From Stercorarius parasiticus (lineage: Eukaryota; Chordata; Aves; Charadriiformes; Stercorariidae): 64,000 nt of DNA. Shown here piece after piece: positions 11,343 through 23,825 of this stretch. The position numbers and the translations under genes are program-made. The stretch spans positions 1 to 64,000 of the forward strand of contig VWZL01002058.1 in the NCBI GenBank assembly GCA_013396915.1. The letters run 5' to 3'. Position 1 is the stretch's first letter. Each line of letters starts with the position of its first letter. The notes beneath the pieces were generated by a model. The model had not been told where the DNA came from. It did not search any database and saw nothing but the letters and a program-made list of their open reading frames with translations.

Positions 11343-13855
11343 ATACCACCTTCAATATTTCCTAACTTCCAGATTACAGCAGTCTGTATTTCATCTTAGT
11401 CCTTGCAATGCAAAGCTTGGAAGAAAAAGATGAATGTATGCAAATAAGCAAAACCAAACTGTTCTCTGCCAGGTCCAGGTTAAATGGCTGAGGTTATGAA
11501 TAGGTAGCACACCCACAGCCATGCTCAGTGGAGGATTCAAACACATAAGAAGTTATTTAAGTAGAATTTATAGATCTAAGTCCAAGACGTTTGGACAATA
11601 ATCCAACACTATGTGACAGCTGATGGCTCCACAGGCACCTCCCTTCTTTTTTCTTAGCCATGTCTGGCAGCTCAGAGCTTCTGCACATGTCCCAAATTGA
11701 TCTAAGAGGGAAAGTTTAGTGGCAAAGTGTCTGGGTTTCTCCTCTGAAGTGACATGAGACACTGATCCAGCCTTTCTTGTCAGAAAAGTCTGGTTCCCAC
11801 TAACAGACTGAATCACCACACAGTTTCACTCTGGTTTCCTCTGAAATCTGGCCAGAATAGATCTTCCTATTGCACCTCACCAGTGAAAGCCCTTGCCAAG
11901 GGAGTGGTGTCTTCTTTGACTCCAAATTCAAGACTCCATTGTTCATTTGATTGCTGGGATCAGTAAAGTAAAGCACAAGAGTATTTGCCACCTTTCCTGT
12001 TCAAACTGTGTTATGATATAGGAAATAATTAGCTTGGGCCAGAAGAACATGGAGGGCATGGAACATGGCCACTCAAATCATAGGGAAGACCACGGGTTTG
12101 TCTTGTGCTCGTTCCAGTTCAGCATGAAGTTAAACAGTCCAGCAAGCACCAAAACGCCCACATGCCTACAAGAATCGTCTCCAGGGATATGAGAAAAGTC
12201 ATCAAGAGCTTTTCTTACCTGTATTAGTAAATTAAGCCTTGCCAGACAATATTCTCAAGCACAGAAGTTATGTTTTCTACACAGCTAAATTGCAAGAATG
12301 GTGATGATTTTGGGCTGTATCAGCATTCTCCAACAAATCTTAGGCATAGTTTAGGAGTCAAAATGGGCCAGAGAACATCTCAGCAGGCAGCATGGATCCC
12401 AGCCTGCTTTGGGGAAGAGAGAGAATTGAACAGTATGGAGAAACCAGTTGGCTCCAGTGCCAGATGTTTTAATCTATTAGCATAGGCACACAGTTAAGGG
12501 TTTGGAGAACAAATTCCTCCTTCCCCATGTAATCCCTTCTTGGGCAAAACACATATTGATACAGGAAGGAACTGATTTTTCTTTTTCTGTCTGGCAGTGT
12601 CCTTTTGGAGAAGTGGTACTGTTATGAGGCGGGCTAAGAGCTTGCGTCATGGTCTTTCAGCATGCATGCACCCTCACGTATTAGCCTCATTAAACAGCTG
12701 CACTTAGTTCAACTCCTGGCTTGTTAAACAATGTACTCTGAGTCATGCTGTAGAGGAACAAGATCCTGTAAAATTACACTGTTGTCATCAGTAGAGTGGC
12801 TTTTCTGAAGGTCTGCAGATCTTCTTGCTGTAGGATCAGGAGTGTGGGAACAGTTGGACTGAACTACATGTGTCCAACATGGTAACTTCTCTCGAGCCTA
12901 TTTTAAAGTAGCTAGCTCTGGCTTTTGCCATATTTCAGGCCCATACTTTTCCAGTGTCAGTTTAAAATCTTAAATTTCTTTGGCATTGGATTCCTTAGCT
13001 GATATGAGAAATTACTTCATGAAAAATTAGGGTCCTGCCTACCTGACGATACTGTTATTCTGATTTTAAAATCAAAACCACATGAAATTTGTACATATGC
13101 TACATGAAAATAAAAGGAAAACATGAAAAAAAAGGATTTTAAGAACAAATACCTTGATAACCCTGAGCTAGTATATTTATATATTATAGAATGAACACGG
13201 CTCAAAAGGTTTTGATAATTATTTCCTTGCTCCTACAGGAGCAAAGGGAGGAAAGACATCCTCAGCTTGGTCCATAAGGGGAGGAGGAGAAGGAAAACTG
13301 GATGTTTTCTGAATTTTTGATACTGAAAAGAGCTCAGGTGTCAGCGTCTCAAACTTTGCCAAAGGAGAGGGATGATGTGGAGAACAAGCAGAGCGATACA
13401 AGGACATAAAGCCACAAAGCACTACAAAGATGTTTAAGGCAAAAGAGACCTGGTTGTAGACTGACAAAGAACAACTGCATATATTGTGCTTTTACTGCAA
13501 TCTCTCTGAATTTTAGGATGTAGAAATGTGAGGCATTTTGTACTTTAAGAGGTTTTTCTTTCCATACAGCTTCCTCAGCACATTCTGGTTCAGGAGTGTT
13601 GTTTTCCTGAGCTGGCAGATGCTGATGGCTCCTTCTGCCCCCCGCCCAGTCTTTTCCCCTAATGTGTTTGTTTACCTGTCTACCTGAGATTTATCTTCAC
13701 TAGAAGCATCACTCCTGAGATTTTATTAATCACCGCTAAATAACACAACAGGCAGGAGTTCATCTGGTAACGTCCTAGATGGAGGGAAATCTTCCTTGCT
13801 TATGTTCCTGGAAACACCTCCCTTTTCAATGAACTAGAGTTGCACAATTTAAAAC

Positions 13856-13887
<32 letters not shown>

Positions 13888-14231
13888 ACAAAACCGCCAA
13901 TGTAATATTTCTTAGTTGATCCTTGGGGGACAAATAACCCTCCATCAATGACGTGACAGATGATGGTTTCCCCAGAGAAACATTTTGGCAGTGTGTTCCC
14001 CGCATCCTCCTGTGAGCCAGTTAGATTGTCTATTTATATCCTGTATGTACAGAGTGACTGATCTACATCAAGATGGATAAGGCCTATAACAACCGTATTT
14101 TCCTTTAAAGTCAGCCCTGCTTTGAGAAGAAGTTTGGACCAGAGGTCTCTTCCTACCCGCCCTGTGCCTAGATGTAGCGGACATGCGACACATGCATTCA
14201 GTTTCCGTTTGAGAGCCAGATCCAAGCAATA
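11343..14231. other. Intergenic, no gene seen
   Basis: No gene. Contains an AAAAC microsatellite (13851-13882). A repeat-free segment around 12600-12790 holds CpG-containing words and CTCATTAAAC/GTTAAACAAT motifs and might be conserved. Confidence 0.55.
13851..13882. repeat. (AAAAC)n microsatellite
   Basis: Five perfect AAAAC units followed by an A run and CCCC. Confidence 0.95.
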
Positions 14232-14397
14232 ATCATAGAATCATAGAATGGTTTAGGTTGGAAGGGACCTTAAAGATCATCTAGTTCCAGTCCCCCTGCC
14301 ATGGGCAGGGACACCTCCCAGGGATGGAGCATCCACAACTTCTCTGGGCAACCTGGGACAGTGTCTCACCACCTTTGTTGTGAAAAATGTCTTCCTT
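14232..14397 (-). mobile_element. CR1 LINE 3' end, short and internally deleted
   Basis: Reversed octamer tail (ATCATAGAATCATAGAATGG), then the CCTGCCATGGGCAGGGACAC UTR. About 50 bp that normally lie between CACCTCCCA and GGGATGGAGC are missing. It ends within the region encoding the ORF2 C-terminus. Confidence 0.9.
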
Positions 14398-17300
14398 GCA
14401 CATTTTGGCCTTGCATTCAATCCCAGTCTCTTTTTGCTGTGTCTCTTCCCTCCCTGGTTCATCTTCAAAAGCACTGGGAATCAATTCCTAGTTTACATGG
14501 GAAGATGCTTCAGATCTTCCATACTTGCTCTATCTCCCTTCCCTCCTCTTGTTGCAAGACTGGCCTTTTCTGCTGACTTTTCCTCAACTGAGGAACAGCT
14601 AGGAAGAGCTGTAGTGGGAACGTAATAACTCTGTTTCCTTACTATGACACTTTATGAGACAAAACTCACCTGAAGACAAACTCGATGTTTTGTCCATTTC
14701 AAAGGGAGCTGTCTGTACTTGGAGTGGTATGTCCATCCGTAATTTCTTCTTTGATGTTTTTCCTTCTGCTTCTATCGATGGAGAATGTTGAATTTCCTTT
14801 TTTTTTCTTTTTCTTTTTTTCCATTTTTTAATGACTCATCCTCTGTAGGTGTGAGAAGGAGCATTATGCACTGCCGTGAGATATAATTTGTGACTCATGT
14901 AACCGTGGGCTCTATGATTTTGGAGTGGTAATTAAAAGGAGGGGGTTGGAGCTGCCCGGGGGCTAGGTAAGTATGAGGTTGGAATAAAGAACCTTATCCT
15001 TCCGTTCAGCAACTGACTGATAGGGTGAAACAAGGCTGAATATATAAGAAGGCTGGCTGAATTAAAGGTGAGCTTTGAACTCTTACGCATTGCCTGCTTC
15101 TCACTGGATTTGCTGCGTTCTACCAGAATGCCCATTACACACACTAATTAACACGGCAAGTCCAGAAATCACTAGAGCTATAGAAAGAGAGTCTGAAGTA
15201 GGAGAAAGGCACTGGGTTTCCAGGAAAATTCTTTCAGCCGTTCTCCAGACCTGAAACCCAGCCAAGGTTTGACTCAAATGCAGAGCTCCCATTCTCAGTG
15301 TAAAAAAAACCAAACCCAAACTAGTGGAGTGAATATTGGTCAATTTGTTCTAGGCACTGTGTGTTCAATATCTCTCCTGAAACAGGATCCAAACGCATGA
15401 TTTGATCAGCTTGGCAATACAGGGAGGGTTTTCTCTTTTTCTGGTACTCCCCTTTCTTGGCAAAATCACGATCACTGAAATAATAGCAAATATTCACAGA
15501 GACTGAGACTCAGATCACACAGAGACTGCAGAAATGCCTCCAAGCCTCATTGGCTCCTGCTAATTGTGCTTTCCAAGGAAGAAATAGAGAAGTAAAGGGA
15601 TGCATCTCAATCTCTTGCAGCCAAATTCAATACTGCCCTTCGCATTATTCCCTTTTTTGCTATCTCTGCTTTCCAGTGGTGTGTGCTGGGGATTTTAACT
15701 AATTACTCACCTACAAGGAAACTGTCTTCAGTAAGGGAAGAGTGGTCCAGGTGTTTGAATGCTGGGAAATCTGGGATCTCTTCCTTGCTCTCGTACAGAT
15801 ATCCTGTGTAATCCTAAACACTAATAAAGGTGAGAGTCATGCCACCTAATCGGACGATCAGTTGGGATTATGTCTGCAGTTGAGGCATCTCAACTCAGCT
15901 ATTTGTCTAGGCTTTCTCTGTAGATAGATCATGGAAAGGGTTAGGCAGTTCTAGGAAACAATTCTTTTGGTATAAAACATAACCTCGTTAAGCATAATAC
16001 AGTGTCAACTGTGCCAGGGACAGAGACAATGTACACTTCCATCTGCATATTCCAGCAGAACACTTCATGAAGATACCAGTTTAAGTCCAGAAACCAATAG
16101 ACCATGCTTGTGTAACACCTTCTGAGGTAATCACATCAGTCTTTGACCACAGTTTTTTATCTCATTCTCATCCCTTGACCTGTAATGAAGGTGAAGGTAG
16201 CTTACTGTAATGAAAACAAGGGCATCCTACCACAAAGTGTCTTCACATTTCAGGAAAGGAGGTGTCTCAGAGAGTACTTAAGCCTGTTAGGTACTTTGCC
16301 GTTGATGTTACATGGAAGTTGCTCACATATAGGTTGAGGTTCAGGGTTCATGGTTGAAAACTCTAAATTAGGGAAAAAATTCTTTCCTGCTTCAGAGCAC
16401 TCCGGAGAGTTAAAAGGACCTGAAGAAAGAACCTGAACGGTCAGACTTCTTTACCCAGTTTCAGCCTTTCATTCCTTCTTACAAACACTCATATCATCTA
16501 AATATTGTTTCTCTTCCCTTCACCTCTGTGCATCACTCAGAAATGGATCCAAAGCAGAAAACTTTCAGCTCAAAATCACAAACATTTCCCACCTGGATGT
16601 TGAAGATTGCCTTACCAGAAGACAACCTTTGCTGCTGGAACAAAAACATACCTCTAAAGCACACTGTCATTTCAAACCAGAAAAGCTGAAAAGGTCTCTG
16701 GTCTGCAGTTGGGCTGTATATTAACCAGGGACTCTCTAGATGCAGTGTCGTTTTAGAAATTTCAATCCTTTGTAAAAAAGTCTTACACCTATTATGGAGT
16801 TTTGGGGTTTCTGGAATTGAAAAGATGTAGCTTTTTCTGGAATAATCATCTGTTATTACATGATTGACTGCACTCTTGGGTGGAAAACTGGTCTTGACAT
16901 ACTCCCATGTAGTTCTTTGTTTCTACTGTGTGCTCTTTTACTGAGAGCTCTTTTCTCAGCTCGTATGGGGCAAACAATAAGTAATTCTACAGAAATTAAG
17001 AACCAAATCCATCTGAAGAGAAGTTTCTCTTCATCAACATGAAAATTCCTTGCTCTTCAGTGATTCTGTATTAAAAAATAACACAAAACACAATCACTTT
17101 CAGCCCAAGTAGTTGCACTCTAAGTCAGTAAGTATATCCCAATAAAGAGCAAATACTTCTCTGATCAGAGCACTCAGCAAGTATATCAGCTCAGGAATAT
17201 GTTTCAAGTTCATTTTAATGTTGTGGTATACTGAAAAATGCGTTAAAGCTTTGAAGTAATGCTTAGCTTGGGCTTTGAAGCCAGCTTGAGATACTCAGCT

Positions 17301-17641
17301 CAGATACCATGATAAGAAGTGTGGTTTAAAACACCTCAAAAGAGTTGAGATGTGCAGGCAGAACTTTCTAATGTTGCTTGAATTTGGCTTTTCATCACCT
17401 TTGCTATAAAAAGCTCAAGAGGAGAGAATGGATTTTCTTTCTGCTCTGTAGACTGCACTCTAGTAGAACTTTCAGTTGCTGTTAAGGTTACTGCATAGCC
17501 ACCCAGGATATGAATGGTATGGGTTAGTATATCCACATCAAGGTATGCAGTCCCTCTCACATATGACATACCTCCTGGCATGTGGCTGTGCACACATGTA
17601 CACATACAATTTAACATGTATAATTTACATTTTAGCGGTTA
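14398..17641. other. Intergenic, no gene seen
   Basis: No recognisable repeat or gene. A T-rich run lies at 14796-14828. It is followed at 14829-14940 by a compact segment with TAATGACTCATC, GTGACTCATG and GTAATTAAAAG, possibly regulatory but unproven. Confidence 0.5.
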
Positions 17642-18143
17642 GAATCATAGAATCATAGAATTATAGAATGGTTTGGGTTGGAAGGGACCTTAAAGATCAT
17701 CTAGTTCCAACCCCCCTGCCATGGGCAGGGACACCTCCCACTAGACCAGGTTGCTCAAAGCCTCATCCAGACTGGCCTTGAACCCTTCCAGGGATGGGGC
17801 ATCTACAGCTTCTCTGGGCAACCTGTTCCACTGCCACACCACCCTTCCAGTAAAGAACTTCTTCCTAATGTCCAATTTAAATCTACCTTCTTTCAGTTTG
17901 AAACCGTTACCCCTCATCCTATCATTACACACCCTGATCCAGAGTCCCTCCCCCTCTTTCCTGTAGGCCCCCTTTAGGTATTGAAAGGCTGCTACAAGGT
18001 CTCCCTGAAGCCTTCTCTTCTCCAGGCTGAACAACCCCAACTCTCTCAGACTGTCCTCATAGCGTAAGTGCTCAGCCCTCTGATCATCTTCATGGCCCTC
18101 CACTGGACCCGTTCCAACAGCTCCATGTCCTTCTTGTGCTGAC
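17642..18143 (-). mobile_element. CR1 LINE 3' end, 5'-truncated
   Basis: Reversed tail of three ATTCTATG-like units at 17642-17670, then the CCATGGGCAGGGACACCTCC UTR. The minus-strand ORF2 C-terminus ends at 17741 with LDEALSNLV. It reads [57 protein letters not shown] and WNRLPREAVDAPSL. A frameshift lies upstream of YEDSLREL, since the sequence before it fits CR1 only in another frame. Same group as the copy at 3.6 kb. Confidence 0.95.
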
Positions 18144-19980
18144 AAGGACATTCTTCCGGCTCTAATACTCTTCGGCAAATTGCAGGGTTAATAAAAGTGA
18201 ACTGTACTGTGAGGCCCTTTGTAATTCTTTCTCTGTGTCTTCAGGTGGAAGGGGCGGGCATCTCACCATGCAAGGGTAGTGATTCATTATGGATTAATAA
18301 ATTTGGTTGTCTGAAATGCAGGCTTCTTTCCCCAAGCAGGACAACGCATCTGGAGTTCCTGCTCCCTTTTCCGTCAATGGAGTTTAGGGCAGGAAAATTC
18401 TTACAGAAAAATCCATAAAAGACTTTTTTGCTAAAGCCAAGAGAGAAAGGACAAGTGCACAGGAGGGAAAAGGGGGATCAGACAGTTCTCAGCCAGCCTC
18501 AGGAAGCTGAGGGCACTGGGGCTGAGGGACTCAGCCCAGGTTAGAAAATTAAACTTGCATGAGGCAAATTCTCTGTGACACATACCATCTGGCAGATAGC
18601 AACATTATTTCCTATTATTTAGCTCTTCTACTTTCCAAAACAAGGTATTCTCATCAATACTGCTTGCTGGGGGTGGTCTTTGACCTGTATTACATCTTGT
18701 CCCATGACTGAGAAGTACACAGAGGAAAAAGCTCTTGGCGTGGGCTATTCTAACAGCACAACGGCATTGAAGTCAGTACCTAGGACTCTCCACAGTACTG
18801 TTTAATTTACTAGTAAAGATATATGCCCAGCGTTTAACCCTTTTTTGGATGATGGGATTCAACCCCACATCCAGAATGGCACCTGTATCCCACCCTGAGC
18901 TGCAGGATACAGAGCAAGGGATAAAAATCTCCATTTTCTGTGTTCCTCCTGCTTTATTTTATCCCCCTCCATGCTAGGAGAGGGACCTCACAGCTCTCCC
19001 ATGTGCTGGATCCAGAGCAAGTGTGTATGCATGTGGCAAATGAGAATATCTCTCCCTTTAAAAATTAGTGTCTTGAGAAATGAGTCTGAATAAAGCTGCT
19101 GCGGAAAAATTAAGCAAAACTGAAACATTTGCTTCTGCCTCGGTATCAAAGACTCAGCTTTAATGCAACAGCAAAAAGTCCATTCTCCCACACAGACTAC
19201 AATTATATTTTCATTTGTCCTGACTTGGCTGTGACCTGCTCTTGCTTAATGTGAAGCTAGTGTGGTGAAAAATCGATAAAGCCGTATGAGAGTGGCTTTT
19301 GCCTGTTTTTTTTTCCCAGGGAATTCATTAACTCCTAACACTGCTGCCTTCCACCTGAAACACCTCTAATCCACCATCCCTCCTGATAGCTTTTCTCATA
19401 ATAACTGTGTCCTGTTCACTCTGTGGCTCTTTGATCAGCAGCTGTTTGGGAGGGGTCCTCTAATTCTTTGATCTTTTTCATTTCTAGCAATTTTTTTTAA
19501 TGCTAATTCTTTCTGGCAGGCAATCTCTCGAGTCCAGCATCCTCTGTCTAACCCGGTGATTTAGAGGGAGGTGGATGAAACCTAGCAGAGGCGATAAAAC
19601 ACCCTGTGATAAAGTTTTTTCTACATACCTGTATTTATAATCTGTGTCATACCACAAACCTGGAACCCCTTACAGTGCGATTAGATATTTTTTAGCTTGT
19701 CTGAAGTACTTCTGAGTTTCTTAGCAGACTGATCTAATGCCCAGACGTGTTTTTATTTAAGATCCTGATGCCAATCAAACCTGCTGCAGTGATTCTCACA
19801 GTGATTTTTGCCACATCCATTAATGGAGAGGACTATCATCCCATTAGAAGCTGTGGAAAAAGGTGGTCTAGGAGGAAAAGGAGGTAACAGATTTAAATAA
19901 AAAAAAAAAAGCATAGATGCTTTAGAGGAGGAAGGGAGGGTTTGCTGAGGAATTATCACTAAGATCTTCATTACCAAATT
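18144..19980. other. Intergenic, no gene seen
   Basis: No gene or repeat recognised in this stretch. Confidence 0.6.
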
Positions 19981-20050
19981 TATCTGTGCCTCATTTTCCT
20001 TGTCTGTAAAACAGGATAATTGTGCAAGTTTCTTAAAAGTTTTGAGGCCT
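19981..20050 (+). mobile_element. MIR-type SINE core relic
   Basis: CTGTGCCTCATTTTCC followed by TGTCTGTAAAACAGGATAAT and a GTTTTGAGG end. It follows the order of the MIR/CORE-SINE segment (CTGTGCCTCAGTTTCC, then ATCTGTAAAATGGGGATAAT, then GTTGTGAGG). Very diverged, and no tRNA-related head is visible. Confidence 0.6.
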
Positions 20051-20144
20051 GGGTATGAACAATCTCATTAAAAATCTGGATAACACACTAATTATTGCTA
20101 CCATGAAATAAGGTGCACATTGTATACCATCAATAAGCAGAACT

Positions 20145-20222
20145 TGTCCCTGCCCATGGCAGGGGGGTTGGAACTAAATGATCTTTAAGGTCTCTTCCAA
20201 CCCAAACCATTCTATGATTCTG
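20145..20222 (+). mobile_element. CR1 LINE, 3' UTR stub only
   Basis: Only about 78 bp: TGTCCCTGCCCATGGCAGGG, then GGTTGGAACTAAATGATC and the CATTCTATGATTCTG tail. A severely 5'-truncated insertion. Confidence 0.9.
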
Positions 20223-20929
20223 TAACTTAAAATGGAAGACTCATATTGTGACAAAATTTTCCAAAAGAGTGTCTCCCTCAGAAACCGTATTTTTTAGATT
20301 TGCATTTTAATATCTGTTTCTGTTTCAATTTTTACAAAACCTGCTTTTAAAACATTGACATTTCCCACAAAACACAATTTTGATGCTTCAACCCAGTCTA
20401 ATAATAACACTTGCATTACTCTGAGTGGGAGCATGAGGATAAATATTCTAATAAATAGAAGGCACTGTGTCATTCCAGCAATAGGGGCCAGAAAAATACT
20501 TAAGACAAACAGACTTTTATAACAGTGTGATGTTGCTGAATTTAGCTCTTCTCTTGTTCCCAATGCACAGAGGCCCAGATTCAACCCACCTGGTTTTAGG
20601 CACTGAAATGAAATAACTACATTATGGGGCTATTCAACTTCCATCAATGACTGATGAGTGCCTTCCAGGGACAATTCAGCTCATCGGTGGCCTGACTTGC
20701 CATCTGGAGGTCCCTGTTTCTCATTATTGATTTCAGCAGGACTGGAGTAAATGTTAGTGGTAAGAGCCTACACTTGGACGGGATGGGTGTAAACTTCTGC
20801 TTGGTTAAAAGCATCACTCAGACATGAATCATCTGCTCCCTAACTTAGAAATAACAGTACAGCCGTGTGTTGATAGCCGCACAGCCTTCTTATGGGCTGA
20901 AGTTGGTCTTGATAATAGTTTGCTTTGGC

Positions 20930-21235
20930 TTCCTAGCAGATGGGTCATTAATGTGATTGATACCGATATCACATCATCAGAGCGAACTTAGCTGGGCTAT
21001 TAAAACTAATTGCTTGTCAGGATGAGCCAGAAACAATTAGCAAGAGACACTGATTGTGTCAGAGGGGATTTATCCTTCTATCAGCTCAAAAGACATGATG
21101 GTTTTCAACTCTTCTGGCACCTTGGTTGAGTGGCAGCCAAGCGGAAGGCTGGGCAAAGAACTTAGAGGCAATTCAGCATAAATAATAAAGTCAGATGAGC
21201 AAGCTGGTTAAATCTGTCCATATTTATTTAGTTAA
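20930..21235. other. Candidate conserved non-coding element
   Basis: Repeat-free, with a dense set of homeodomain-type words: GTCATTAATGTGATTGATAC, ACTAATTGCTT, ACAATTAGC, CAATTCAGC and AATAATAAAG, plus a TGATTGAT site typical of PBX/MEIS partners. This resembles vertebrate developmental enhancers, but only an alignment would show it. Confidence 0.35.
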
Positions 21236-21599
21236 TTTTCTCCTTCACTAGGTTGGGCTGTGGAAAGCTTAAGAAACCACTGTTAAACAGAGGTGTGAGA
21301 TGCAGAAGGGATCGTTTAGGAATATTTAAGTAATGTCTCAGAAGAGTGACATGTCCATACTGCCTCCTCAGGGTGTTGTCTGATGAGCTTGTGGACAGTA
21401 ACTGGGTGAAAAAAACAACAAACCAAACCAATTTGTTATTCCAGAAAAGTAAGGTGCTACCAGCAAAAGAAGATTTCCTGGAGGGATTTTTCCAAACAAG
21501 TGGTAGGTCTGACACTGCAGTACTGCAGAATTTGGTGACAGAATGACTATATATTTTTTTTTTTTTTATTGAACACAATATTGGAGTCCTGACCAATTT

Positions 21600-22110
21600 C
21601 AGATATTATGAAACCACATTATGCTTTCCCCACCGCATTACACATTTTAGCCCTGAGGCAGCAGCTAAATTCAATCTGGGGTTATTACATTGTGCCTGTG
21701 TTTGAATTTTTCTCCACTTCACAGTAAAGCCAGGATGAATTGCTAGTTTGACCTCTGGAGCATGCTCATCAGCCATTAGAGGTGGATGGTCTTTCCTGCC
21801 TGAAAGATGTCCCATGAAGGCATATAAGAACCCAGAAATAACATTGGTCTCCTGGCACACTGCATCTGATGCCCTGTTGGCAATGGCTACCATGCCTCCA
21901 AATCCCTTTTTAAACAAATGAGCTTCCTCTTTAACACAAATAGTGTTTGCCCCTGTTTCTCCAAAAGGGAGGCTGTTATAATCAGCTGTAACCTCCTCCT
22001 TATTTCTTTCCTGCACTTATGTATAGCTAATTTAGGTGTATTTGTTCTTTTGCCAGTAATGTCCTTTAGTTCAAATAGTTCTCATTCCTTGACATTTCCC
22101 TCCCAAGTGT
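21600..22110. other. Candidate conserved segment with a 136-codon frame
   Basis: The minus strand is open for 136 codons (21606-22016). The predicted peptide (KEEVTADYNSLPFGETGAN and onward) matches no family I know. There is no low-complexity bias and no repeat. Either a chance frame in a conserved non-coding element or an orphan exon. I favour the former. Confidence 0.3.
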
Positions 22111-23364
22111 ATTTATAGACAGCAATCAATTCATGCCCAGCCATTGCTTTGTTCAGCTGCCTGAACTTAGCTCATGTAGTCACCTCATTAGGTCAGAGAG
22201 GTTCTCCTGCCCCTGAAAACCCTTGTAGTCTTTGTTGCACAAGGTCACAGTAGAATTTGTTCTTTGTGAATGCAGGTGGCTGTAGCTGCACATGATGTTC
22301 CATATAAAGTTGTACTTGCGACTTGAATAAGCCAATTCATTCGTTATCTCCTTCCAAGATATCAATGACTGCTTCCCAGGGCTGCATTTGTCACATTAGT
22401 ATGGTTAACCGTGAGTAACTAGAGTGGAGGCATCTATCTTGGTGCAAGTTACTCTAGACTCCCTTGACTCAACAGAATGTGAGTCAATAAAATCAGTGCT
22501 GCATAAGGTGCTATTTATTTTTCTCAACTAGAAGAACACACCAGCATTTGGTTAGATGATTCATGTTATTGACTCTGTCAATACAGGACGTCAATCTTTA
22601 TTGACTAAAAAGGGATTTTGGGTTGATTAGCCTGTGATCACCTGTGTTGCAGACAGTGAATGTTAAATGAGGGAGATCTCACCCCACTGAGTTTGATTAA
22701 CATCCTCAGAACTTTCTTCTCTATCATTTCCAACTGACTAACTTCCTCCCTAAAGCACATGTTCTTGCCACTGGTCCTTAAATTTCATCTCATTTTCAAT
22801 ACTTTTATCCTCAAGGTCATTTGTTTCTCTCTTTGTGATAGCTTGATCCTTCTTGCTAGGGAAAATGCCTTCTAAATTTGTGTATTGAAGTGAAGACTCT
22901 CCTGCTTTTTGCATCATCATGATTAATGAAAAAAATAAGTAATTTCAATCCCAGACTTATCTTTGGGTGAATTAGCTAATAACCTTTTTCCAGCCTGATG
23001 CTTCTCTGACAGTCCTATTTTTCTTTCATTCTTCCTTCCCCTCCCTACCCTTTCCACTACTTGTATTAGTCTTGATCTGCTAGGAGAATATGGGTAAGAA
23101 AGAGCAGTAAAGTGGAAGGTCTCCCTTTCTTGGTGGCAATATTTCTTTACACCTCAGGGAGGTGCACTGGAAAACTCAGACAGGGTTTATACTGCAGTTG
23201 TGACATTCCAGAGCAGGTTTTGCCCTCCGTGTCTTTGATTCTTTTCAGCCTCCTTTTTTTGTTCGCTTCCTCACTGTCCCAGTGAAGTCCAGAAGGGACA
23301 ATGCAATGTTCTGGCGTAGAGCACTTTGATCTGTAATGGGCTGGAGAATAGATGAAATGAGAAT

Positions 23365-23586
23365 GATCACGGAATAGCTGGTTATCTAAGGCTGGAAGGG
23401 AATTTTGGAGGTCTGTTCCAACAGCCCCAAAGCATGGCTGATCTTGAAGGTAGTTTCAGCTTCAAAGTCAGATAAGATTGCTCAGGAGTCCAATCAAGAC
23501 TTAAATAATCTGCAAGTATGGAGATCTCATGACCTCTCTGGGCACCTTCTTCAATGTTTTCCCACCCTTATATTGATTTTTTCCCA
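23365..23586 (-). mobile_element. Older, diverged CR1 3' end, left part
   Basis: Diverged inverted CR1 3' end: GATCACGGAATAGCTGG (tail), GGCTGGAAGGG, then CTCATGACCTCTCTGGGCAC and CCACCCTTATATTGA. It is interrupted by the younger copy at 23587 and seems to resume at 23764. Confidence 0.7.
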
Positions 23587-23763
23587 ATAGAGTTGTCTGG
23601 CTTCGAAGGGACCTTTAAGATCATCGAGTCCAATCATCAACCTAACTCTAACAAAACCACCACTAAACCATGTGCCTCAACACCACATCTACCTGTCTTT
23701 TAAATACCTCCAGGGATGGCGATACCACCACTTCCCTGGGCAGCCTGTTCCAACGTTTGATAC
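23587..23763 (-). mobile_element. Younger CR1 3' end nested in older CR1
   Basis: Inverted 3' UTR of the CAACCTAAC/CCACCACTAAACCATG group, then CTTTTAAATACCTCCAGGGA and CACTTCCCTGGGCAGCC, ending at CCAACGTTTGATA. The octamer tail is almost absent. The copy is only 177 bp long. Confidence 0.9.
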
Positions 23764-23825
23764 TTGTTCATACTTGTGTCTGTGATTGCTTCTCCCTTCA
23801 CTTTGCACCACCAAGAAGATAGTTA
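23764..23825 (-). mobile_element. Older CR1 3' end, right part (continuation)
   Basis: Weak similarity to the next stretch of the older CR1 type (GTGATTGCTTCTCCC, CACTTTGCACCACCAAGAAG). It is collinear with the piece ending at 23586. Supported mainly by position. Confidence 0.4.

Larger units (their letters stand above)
20223..23364. other. Repeat-poor interval, no gene seen
   Basis: Over 3 kb with no young repeat. It contains the two candidate conserved segments listed below and a T run at 21554-21567. No recognisable exon. Confidence 0.5.
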
